A program made the translations under genes and the position numbers. A stretch of DNA of 7,137 nt. Origin: Paludibacter sp. GTDB lineage: Bacteria > Bacteroidota > Bacteroidia > Bacteroidales > Paludibacteraceae. The notes under the pieces are model-generated. The model made no database searches and was not told where the DNA came from. It saw only the letters and a program-made list of their open reading frames with translations. Positions within the stretch are counted from its first letter, which is position 1. Each line of letters starts with the position of its first letter. The stretch spans positions 2,817 through 9,953 of the forward strand of contig JAQTOL010000087.1 in the NCBI GenBank assembly GCA_028748945.1. Reading direction: 5' to 3'. Shown piece after piece: positions 1 through 5,425 of the stretch.

Positions 1-338
1 ACTCTTCTGACTCCCATTACAGCAGACCGCTGCGAGAACTTAAAATTCTTTAGACATAAAACTAATTTTCCCGATCGAGCACTCGAATCTGTTATATTTT
101 TCATATAGTCTGCAAGTTGCACGGATAATGGTGGAATAGCCATTACAGAATAATCTACTCTTCCCATTTTGTCTTTATCCTTGCGCTGATCAATCAGTTC
201 AATTTCGTTATACAAGCTGTTAGCAATTAATGCCAGCGGTTTTTTTAATATGAACTCTTTTATTCTTTCACGCTCTAGTCCTCTGGCAGGTATAATTAGT
301 GTGACCAGTAAAATTGAAATTATTGTATTTCGTCTCAT
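1..338 (-). CDS. Unrecognised exported protein, N-terminal part (runs off the left edge)
   Basis: An open frame of 112 complete codons starts at the ATG complementary to 336-338 and continues without a stop to the window edge, so the C-terminus is missing. The first ~20 residues look like a Sec signal peptide: MRRN, then a hydrophobic run (IISILLVTLII), then PARG. No lipobox cysteine is present. The mature part has a basic/acidic stretch (LERERIKEF, DQRKDKDKMGR) and a later segment KLVLCLKNFKF that looks like a beta strand. I do not recognise the family. The start is chosen because it gives a signal peptide directly at the N-terminus and a Bacteroidota-type promoter lies about 150 bases upstream on the same strand. 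There is no Shine-Dalgarno sequence, which is usual in this phylum. It is transcribed away from the nuclease genes. Exported hypothetical protein is the safest name. That it is coding rests on frame length, signal peptide and promoter only. Confidence 0.62.
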   Translation of the reverse strand, partial: MRRNTIISILLVTLIIPARGLERERIKEFILKKPLALIANSLYNEIELIDQRKDKDKMGRVDYSVMAIPPLSVQLADYMKNITDSSARSGKLVLCLKNFKFSQRSAVMGVRR

Positions 339-418
339 CTATAAATAGTTATTTTATTAGCTTTAACCCAGTCCTCCCGGATATATTCTTTAAATGTATA
401 AATGTTGCTGATTGTCGG

Positions 419-451
419 TGGGTCCCCCCGATAGCTATCGGGATGTAATCC
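419..451. repeat. Palindromic repeat, copy 1
   Basis: The core at 427-442 is a perfect 16-base palindrome, CCCGATAGCTATCGGG. It is followed by GGATGTAATCC, whose ends GGAT and ATCC can pair over a three-base loop, and preceded by TGGGT. The same ordered blocks occur in the same orientation at 888-918. The copies differ by three extra C bases here and one inserted T in the other copy. It lies in the predicted 5' leader of the left gene, so it could form a cruciform in DNA or a hairpin in RNA. Similar GATAGCTATC palindromes are, from memory, common in intergenic DNA of this phylum, but I cannot verify this here. Confidence 0.7.
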
Positions 452-486
452 GATTTTATATATCCATTCGACTTAATTTAACCTGA

Positions 487-517
487 CAAATATAGTGAAA
501 GTTTTTAATTCTTAAAA
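487..517 (-). promoter_or_regulatory. Bacteroidota-type promoter for the left-edge exported protein
   Basis: Read on the minus strand, positions 494-487 are TATATTTG, an exact match to the -7 consensus TAnnTTTG. Nineteen bases further upstream (517-514) is TTTT, three of four bases of the -33 TTTG. It is the only exact match to the -7 form on the minus strand that I found between 339 and 1161. Transcription would start near 480 and give a leader of roughly 140 bases before the ATG at 338. That leader contains the palindrome at 427-442. Confidence 0.5.
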
Positions 518-632
518 GTAGCGGATCACAGACTTGCTTGCAGCAGGCATCACCTTATAGTACAAAGAGTGGGATGACACATCCAACCCACCAGTATCAA
601 ACTTTGCTCATCAGATAAATATATCCAGTAGG

Positions 633-668
633 AAAAAGGAATCCCAACAGACTTAAAGCTGTTGGGAT
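633..668 (-). terminator. Hairpin with T-run, likely minus-strand terminator
   Basis: ATCCCAACAG (641-650) pairs perfectly with CTGTTGGGAT (659-668) over an eight-base loop. On the minus strand the stem is followed by TCC and then five T (637-633), the form of an intrinsic terminator. On the plus strand the stem is followed only by ATTATTAA, so termination in that direction is less likely. No supported gene precedes it on the minus strand. A 35-codon frame (780-673) ends five bases before the stem. Confidence 0.45.
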
Positions 669-677
669 ATTATTAAT

Positions 678-775
678 GCATCAGACCTCCTGATACGCTC
701 GCATCAGACCCACTTAATAACTCACTTATGACACCCTGATGCGGATTATTAAGACACCCTGATGAAGTCGATAAA
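678..775. repeat. Two inverted pairs of 23-base-period direct repeats with CATCAG core
   Basis: GCATCAGACC occurs at 678-687 and again at 701-710, exactly 23 bases apart. GACACCCTGATG occurs at 730-741 and 753-764, also exactly 23 bases apart. The shared core CATCAG appears in one orientation in the left pair (679-684, 702-707) and as its complement CTGATG in the right pair (736-741, 759-764), so all four cores are symmetric about the point between 721 and 722. CGCATCAG (700-707) and CTGATGCG (736-743) are an 8-base perfect inverted repeat. The 23-base spacing is not a multiple of three, which argues against a coding repeat. Binding sites for a protein or a long imperfect hairpin are both possible. 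Confidence 0.7.
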
Positions 776-884
776 TTCATTGAACAGTCAGAACTTTATC
801 GAAAGCTGATGTGCGCGGTTCTTTAAGATTAACCCCACACCCACAAACTGGCTAACCACCCCCGTCCTATCGGATATGTCTCGT

Positions 885-923
885 AGTTGGGTCCCGATAG
901 CTATCGTGGATGTAATCCCAACT
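885..923. repeat. Palindromic repeat, copy 2, with outer stem
   Basis: This is the second copy of the element at 419-451, in the same orientation. The central CGATAGCTATCG (895-906) is a perfect palindrome, a T is inserted at 907, and GGATGTAATCC follows at 908-918. Here the element is also enclosed by a seven-base outer stem, AGTTGGG (885-891) pairing with CCCAACT (917-923). The two copies bracket about 440 bases as direct repeats. Confidence 0.7.
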
Positions 924-973
924 TATGTATTCTTAGGATTTTTAATCCGAATTTAATGATACACCACCAATTT

Positions 974-1000
974 AAAGCAAGTCGACCGGCTTGCTTTTTT
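974..1000 (+). terminator. Intrinsic terminator, plus strand, with no gene before it
   Basis: AAAGCAAG (974-981) pairs with CTTGCTTT (990-997), with an inner T-G and C-G pair tightening the loop, and six T end at 1000. This is a textbook rho-independent terminator on the plus strand. No plus-strand gene is supported upstream of it. It may end an unrecognised small transcript, or insulate the nuclease gene from read-through out of the repeat region. Confidence 0.7.
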
Positions 1001-1081
1001 GTTATGACAAAGTCAATAACTCTGTTATTATCCTCAACTATTAATATTCAGTGAATAAATATCCTTTGTAGCTGCGTTATC

Positions 1082-1111
1082 TTGTAATTCGCTAAAAAAA
1101 GTATATATTTG
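1082..1111 (+). promoter_or_regulatory. Bacteroidota-type promoter of the large nuclease gene
   Basis: TATATTTG at 1104-1111 matches the -7 consensus TAnnTTTG exactly. CTTG ending at 1084 supplies a TTG -33 element with a 19-base spacer. The start of transcription would be a few bases downstream, giving a leader of about 45 bases before the ATG at 1162. It is placed after the terminator at 974-1000, so the nuclease genes begin a new unit here. Confidence 0.65.
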
Positions 1112-1115
1112 TTCC

Positions 1116-1130
1116 CCGTTCAAAAAACGG
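1116..1130 (+). promoter_or_regulatory. Small hairpin at the 5' end of the nuclease mRNA
   Basis: CCGTT (1116-1120) pairs with AACGG (1126-1130) over a five-base loop. It falls at or just after the expected transcription start, so it would sit at the extreme 5' end of the message, where a short stem can protect against decay. With only five pairs the function is uncertain. Confidence 0.3.
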
Positions 1131-1161
1131 AATTTCAGTTTCCATTTCTAAACAGATTGTT

Positions 1162-4002
1162 ATGCTTTTGAAACGCTACAAATCACTGCTTTTTACCCTT
1201 GTTGTTCTTTTTTCTTTTACAGCTGCTTATGCTGCAGTGCCGGCCGGTTATTATTATTTTGCAAAGAATAAAAAGCAAGCAGCATTAAAAACAGCTTTAC
1301 ATTTGTATTGCGGTCCCATGTTTGAATTTGATTATGGCGGAGGTCCCGGATTCACGTGGCAGGGATTTTACAGCACCGATAACCGCAACGATACCGTAGT
1401 GGATATGTATTCAAATATTGCCCGGAAATTCAACGGATTTGCGGCGGTGGATGGTATGCATATTGAACACTCTTTCCCGAAAAGCTGGTGGGGTTCCTAT
1501 CCGAATAATGCCTACAAGGATTTATTTCATTTGTATCCTGCCGATGCTTCGGCAAATGAAAGCAAAAATAACCTTCCCCTCGGTGAAGTTACCGGAACTC
1601 CGGGATTCGATAACGGCGTTACAAAAGTGGGTACCAATGGGTTTGAAAATACTTATACCGATAAATGTTTTGAACCCGCCGATGAGTATAAGGGTGACTT
1701 TGCCCGCTCCTATTTTTATATTTCCACTGTTTACGAGAACCTGGCTCCGCTGATGCAATCGCCAATGGTAATCAACAACAGTACCTATCCGTTTTGGAAA
1801 CCCTGGGCGATAGATTTATTAATGAAATGGAACAAACAGGATCCGGTCAGTCCGAAAGAACTGGCACGTATCGAAACAATTTATGGCATTCAGGGTAACC
1901 GCAATCCGTTTATCGATTATCCTGACCTGCCTGATTATATCTGGGGAGCAGACTCGACAAAAATCTATCCTTTTCCGGAAGAAACAGAACCATTCCTGTT
2001 AACTCCGCGACGTGGAACAACGATCGATTTTGGTGTCATTCTGCAAAACGATACACGTACACAGAATCTACATATTCAGGGAGCTAATATGTCTTCGGAT
2101 ATTCAGGTTTCACTGATCAGAAACAGTCCATCACTTAGTCTTGCTTTCACAACCGGCTCAATCACAGACGCATTTGGTTTTGACGTGGGAATAATTTTTA
2201 AACCTACCGCTGCAGGAAGTGTGCGCGATACGTTATTGATTCAGGGTGGCGGTTTGACTGAATCGCTTCGGATTCCGGTAAAAGCGCTGGCTTCTTCTGA
2301 TTTTATCACGGTCGAACCGACTGATGTTACACCTGTCGGGTGTACGCTGCAATGGATTTCCGATCCATTAGCAACAAATTATCGATTAAACGTTTATCAG
2401 GGCGATCAGCAAGCCGGTGATCTGATTATTTCTGCTTATGTGGAAGGGAGCAGTTGGAATAAAGCCGTTGAACTTTACAACGGAACGGGTAAAACGGTTG
2501 ATTTATCAAAATATTATTTGCAAAAACAATCGAACGGAAGTGGTCCCTACATTTCGACCTTACGTCTCTCCGGAACCCTTGATAACGGCAAGAGTTACGC
2601 TATCGTTCACAAACTGGCTTCGACAGATTTGCTGGCAAAAGCGCAGTTGGTTACCGACTCATTGCTTCAATTTGATGGAAATGACGCGATTATTCTCGTT
2701 CGTAGCGGTGTAACCATTGATATGGCAGGCAAGGCAAATGCAGGAGCCGATGTATATTGGGGAACTAACCTTACATTGCAACGGAAAGCAGGCGTTACAC
2801 ATCCTTCTTCTTCTTTTAATTCAAACGAATGGAACACTTTAGCAACCGATTCGTACAGTATGTTGGGAAATCATATTATGACGCTTGCCTCAACTAAAAA
2901 TTATGTTTTACAGAATGTTTTGACAGGGATTACGACCAGTTATCCGATACAAAATTTATCACCGGAAAATACCTACACCTACAGTATTGAGTCTATGCGT
3001 TCCGGCGTTATTGCTCCGGCAATTAATACCATGCAGTTACACACTGCAGCGTTGGATGCCCCTGAAGTTTCGGAAGCAACTGGTATCATGTCACATCAGT
3101 TTACCGCCAATTGGGGTGAAGCTGCCTACGCCACAGGATATTTGCTCAATGTATTTGAAGTAAGCGGAGCCGCCGACACAACAGTTGTTGAAGGTTTTGA
3201 TAATGTCGGTGCCGCGGGAACTCCATTGCCAACCGGTTGGACAGGGAATGCAAATGCCATATATACGACAACTACCAGTTCGGGAATTGCAATTCCATCC
3301 ATTCAGTTGAGAAATGCAGGTGAATGGATACAAACAAAAACTTATCCGCAACCGGTTTCTAAACTTACGTTTATGTACAGGTTCGTAACTGCAATAACGG
3401 GCGCTTCATTAATTGTTGATGGATTGAGTAATAATAACTGGATCCGGATTGACAGCATAGCCTGTAGAAATAACAGCAAAATATATCCGGTTTATAATTT
3501 CAATGCTACGCAAGGTCTTACTGCTTTTCGATTTACTTTCAATAAGTTGCCGGGTGGAAATTTTTCCATAGATGATATTGCAGCAACCTACGGAAGTCAG
3601 GATACGGTTTATGTCGCAAAAGATAAAGCTGTTTCTGTAAATTATTCAGATATAACAGGTTTAAGTGCAAACAGCCCGTATATTTATCAGGTGCGGGCCA
3701 CGCTCGGCAGTTCGGTTTCAGCGCCTTCGGAGGCAATGCAGGTAAAAACTTCGTTGTCGGATGGACTGACGCCGAATAAAACAGATAGAATCGTCCTGCG
3801 TTCGGATGTGGAAGGTATTCGTATTTCCGGCCTAAAAGGAAATGAACTGATAAAAGTCTATACCATTACCGGAATTTGCCTGAAACAGGTTAAAGCCAGT
3901 TCTGCTGAAATAAATATTGCCCTGAAGCAAAACGGTATTTTCATTGTACAGATACAAAACGGAGATTACTCCTTTGCCGGGAAGTTGATTAAACAGAAAT
4001 AA
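1162..4002 (+). CDS. Secreted multidomain endonuclease I family nuclease with T9SS tail
   Basis: Probable extracellular non-specific nuclease of the EndA/NucM family (Pfam Endonuclease_1). Residues 1-24 are a signal peptide ending in AYA. The nuclease domain spans about 26-262. It has EHSFPKSWWG (102-111) with the Glu-His metal/general-base pair, DLFHLYPAD (120-128) with the expected metal-ligand Asn132 six residues after Pro126, the family block FEPADEYKGDFAR (170-182), and NRNPFIDYP (246-254). A beta-sandwich region resembling choice-of-anchor D domains follows (277-376). Two fibronectin-III-like domains come next, each apparently split by an insert: the first (381-414 and 577-628) by a lamin-tail-like domain (419-573, with YVEGSSWNKAVELYNG at 426-441 and FDGNDAIILV at 504-513), the second (632-669 and 813-864) by a jelly-roll-like domain (672-812). 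Residues 870-946 resemble a T9SS type A sorting domain, ending KLIKQK, without the usual NP motif. The family assignment is firm. Domain borders are by eye. The ATG at 1162 puts the signal peptide at the very N-terminus and lies behind a good promoter. Confidence 0.93.
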   Translation: MLLKRYKSLLFTLVVLFSFTAAYAAVPAGYYYFAKNKKQAALKTALHLYCGPMFEFDYGGGPGFTWQGFYSTDNRNDTVVDMYSNIARKFNGFAAVDGMHIEHSFPKSWWGSYPNNAYKDLFHLYPADASANESKNNLPLGEVTGTPGFDNGVTKVGTNGFENTYTDKCFEPADEYKGDFARSYFYISTVYENLAPLMQSPMVINNSTYPFWKPWAIDLLMKWNKQDPVSPKELARIETIYGIQGNRNPFIDYPDLPDYIWGADSTKIYPFPEETEPFLLTPRRGTTIDFGVILQNDTRTQNLHIQGANMSSDIQVSLIRNSPSLSLAFTTGSITDAFGFDVGIIFKPTAAGSVRDTLLIQGGGLTESLRIPVKALASSDFITVEPTDVTPVGCTLQWISDPLATNYRLNVYQGDQQAGDLIISAYVEGSSWNKAVELYNGTGKTVDLSKYYLQKQSNGSGPYISTLRLSGTLDNGKSYAIVHKLASTDLLAKAQLVTDSLLQFDGNDAIILVRSGVTIDMAGKANAGADVYWGTNLTLQRKAGVTHPSSSFNSNEWNTLATDSYSMLGNHIMTLASTKNYVLQNVLTGITTSYPIQNLSPENTYTYSIESMRSGVIAPAINTMQLHTAALDAPEVSEATGIMSHQFTANWGEAAYATGYLLNVFEVSGAADTTVVEGFDNVGAAGTPLPTGWTGNANAIYTTTTSSGIAIPSIQLRNAGEWIQTKTYPQPVSKLTFMYRFVTAITGASLIVDGLSNNNWIRIDSIACRNNSKIYPVYNFNATQGLTAFRFTFNKLPGGNFSIDDIAATYGSQDTVYVAKDKAVSVNYSDITGLSANSPYIYQVRATLGSSVSAPSEAMQVKTSLSDGLTPNKTDRIVLRSDVEGIRISGLKGNELIKVYTITGICLKQVKASSAEINIALKQNGIFIVQIQNGDYSFAGKLIKQK

Positions 4003-4033
4003 AACAATAGCAGATTAAATAAATATATTTTGA

Positions 4034-4055
4034 TCTTAGCGATTTAAAGCTAAGA
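4034..4055 (+). other. Intercistronic hairpin between the two nuclease genes
   Basis: TCTTAGC (4034-4040) pairs with GCTAAGA (4049-4055) over an eight-base loop within the 78-base gap. No T-run follows, so it is not a good intrinsic terminator. It could be a processing or stability element in a shared message. A TATATTTT at 4024-4031 is one base off the -7 consensus, but I see no -33 partner at the right distance. Co-transcription with the upstream gene therefore looks more likely than a separate promoter. Confidence 0.35.
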
Positions 4056-4080
4056 CAGCAGACCGTTAGATGATAAATCA

Positions 4081-5148
4081 ATGACTTTTTTACGCAACAC
4101 ACATCTTGTTTTACTTTTTTTCCTCTTTTCTGTATTTTCCCGGGCACAGGAACCCAACGGATATTATAGTGCAGCCGAGGGGAAGAATCAGGGGAATTTA
4201 AAGACCGCTTTATACAATATAATTAAGGATCATACTGTTCTTGAATACTATAGTTCGAGTACCTCTTTTCGAAGTACCGATTGGCATCCGGCAACTACAG
4301 ATTACCCAAACGGATATTTCTGGGATATGTATTCCAATTATAAAAGAACTATCTGGTCGGGAATGAACCGCGAGCATTCCATGCCGAAAAGCTGGTGGAG
4401 CACCGCTCCCGAGACCACCGTAGCCTATTCCGACATAAATATCTTATACCCATCGGATGCAAATGCAAATTCAGCAAAACTCAATTATGCGTTGGGTGAA
4501 GCCACCACTTCATCCATTCTTGTAAATACAACGATTAAAGTTGGTCCGAATACCTTCCCCGGTTATAACGGAACAGTTTTCGAACCACTCGATGAGTATA
4601 AGGGTGATTTTGCCAGAACCTATATGTATGTTGTGACCTGTTACGAAAATTATGCACCGAACTGGCGAAGCACCGGGACATTGAGTATGCTTTACAACAA
4701 CACATACCCGACATTTAATACCTATGCAGTCAATTTATTACTCAAGTGGAACAGTCAGGATCCGGTGAGCGAAAAAGAAATTGTCCGCAACAATGCCGTC
4801 TATTCGTTACAACATAACCGGAATCCATTTGTAGATCATCCCGAATTAGCCGATTTTATCTGGGGAACACGCAAAACTGAAGAATGGTCTGTGAATGTAG
4901 GGCCACCCGAAACCGAAACAATTTTCAATGTACAACCGAACCCGGTGAAAAGTATCCTGACTGCAAAAATAAATCATCCCGAACAGGCCACCTACAATAT
5001 TTATTCATTAGATGGAATCACGCTGAAAACCGGAAATTTCACTTCCACAGGCACAGCCACAGTTGACGAACTTCAGGATGGGATGTATATTTTGGTGGTT
5101 TACACGGGAACAAAACGAAAACTGGCCAAATTTATCGTGCAACATTAG
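4081..5148 (+). CDS. Secreted endonuclease I family nuclease, compact form, with T9SS tail
   Basis: Probable extracellular nuclease, paralogous to the gene 78 bases upstream. Residues 1-23 form a signal peptide ending in SRAQ. The nuclease domain covers about 24-262: the entry motif GYYSAAEGKNQGNLKTAL (27-44), EHSMPKSWW (98-106) with Glu98-His99 as metal/general-base pair, YPSDANAN (123-130) with Asn130 in the expected metal-ligand position, FEPLDEYKGDFAR (167-179), and QDPVS followed by NRNPFVDHP (246-254) and a closing IWG. Residues from about 277 to 355 are a typical T9SS type A sorting domain, with QPNPV near its start and strands ending in AKFIVQH. There is a single cysteine (187), so no disulfides, unlike the cysteine-rich Vibrio enzyme. 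Compared with the upstream gene, the His of the FHL motif is Ile121, and NLPLGE is NYALGE. The core catalytic residues are kept, so activity is expected. There is no Shine-Dalgarno sequence. It is probably transcribed with the upstream gene. Confidence 0.93.
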   Translation: MTFLRNTHLVLLFFLFSVFSRAQEPNGYYSAAEGKNQGNLKTALYNIIKDHTVLEYYSSSTSFRSTDWHPATTDYPNGYFWDMYSNYKRTIWSGMNREHSMPKSWWSTAPETTVAYSDINILYPSDANANSAKLNYALGEATTSSILVNTTIKVGPNTFPGYNGTVFEPLDEYKGDFARTYMYVVTCYENYAPNWRSTGTLSMLYNNTYPTFNTYAVNLLLKWNSQDPVSEKEIVRNNAVYSLQHNRNPFVDHPELADFIWGTRKTEEWSVNVGPPETETIFNVQPNPVKSILTAKINHPEQATYNIYSLDGITLKTGNFTSTGTATVDELQDGMYILVVYTGTKRKLAKFIVQH

Positions 5149-5425
5149 TTCCGTACAAGAAATTGAAGTTGCATATACTAAATACATGTATAATGAAGCG
5201 ATTAATGAATCACAAGAGTCGATTTCAGAATCAAATTTTTTCGTAGTTTAAAGAATAAATTACAACTATTCATATGATTTAATTGTTATACTCAGAAAAA
5301 TTCAAAACATTATTTTTCGTTTTTAATATTCGGTTTATTATAAAAAGTTTTGTGTCTTCCTGACTCAAAATGTTTTCTCGTGTGCTGTTTTTTCAACCTT
5401 AAATGCAGTTTAAATACTTTATGTT
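5149..5425. other. Intergenic gap of 277 bases, AT-rich, nothing firm
   Basis: A ten-base palindrome ATACATGTAT lies at 5182-5191. GATT (5221-5224) and AATC (5229-5232) can form a four-base stem followed by A-rich sequence and then six T at 5236-5241, a weak terminator candidate for the compact nuclease gene. TATTTTTC at 5311-5318 is one base off the -7 consensus but lacks a well-spaced -33 element. I found no exact TAnnTTTG before the next gene. A minimal ATG-TTA-TGA overlaps the next start at 5421-5429, probably by chance. Confidence 0.5.

Larger units (their letters stand above)
339..1161. other. Divergent intergenic region of 823 bases with repeats and no supported gene
   Basis: No frame here has a protein I recognise. 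The longest short frames are 28-35 codons, within chance expectation. What the stretch holds, left to right: a minus-strand promoter (487-517), palindromic repeat copy 1 (419-451), a terminator-like hairpin (641-668), a dyad-symmetric set of CATCAG/CTGATG motifs (about 678-775), palindromic repeat copy 2 (885-923), a plus-strand intrinsic terminator (974-1000) and the promoter of the large nuclease gene (1082-1111). The concentration of inverted and direct repeats suggests a decayed or non-autonomous repeated element, or a regulatory array. The sequence alone does not decide between them. Confidence 0.7.

Noticed and set aside
678..775. CRISPR array suggested by regular 23-base repeats
   Set aside because: Only two units in each orientation, the shared part is 10-12 bases, and the halves are inverted to each other. 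No cas gene is near.
1522..1758. Minus-strand frame of 78 codons inside the large nuclease gene
   Set aside because: It is antisense to the conserved nuclease motifs, has no recognisable features and no promoter. It is a shadow of the real gene. The same holds for the frames at 1418-1753, 2438-2713, 3091-3351 and 3539-3736.
20..4065. Shared 10-mer CAGCAGACCG near position 20 and near 4056
   Set aside because: One match of ten bases between two distant sites, with no further similarity around it, is compatible with chance in a window of this length.
5063..5251. Plus-strand frame overlapping the end of the compact nuclease and the gap after it
   Set aside because: Most of it is the sorting tail read in another frame, and the remainder is AT-rich non-coding sequence with no start signal of its own.
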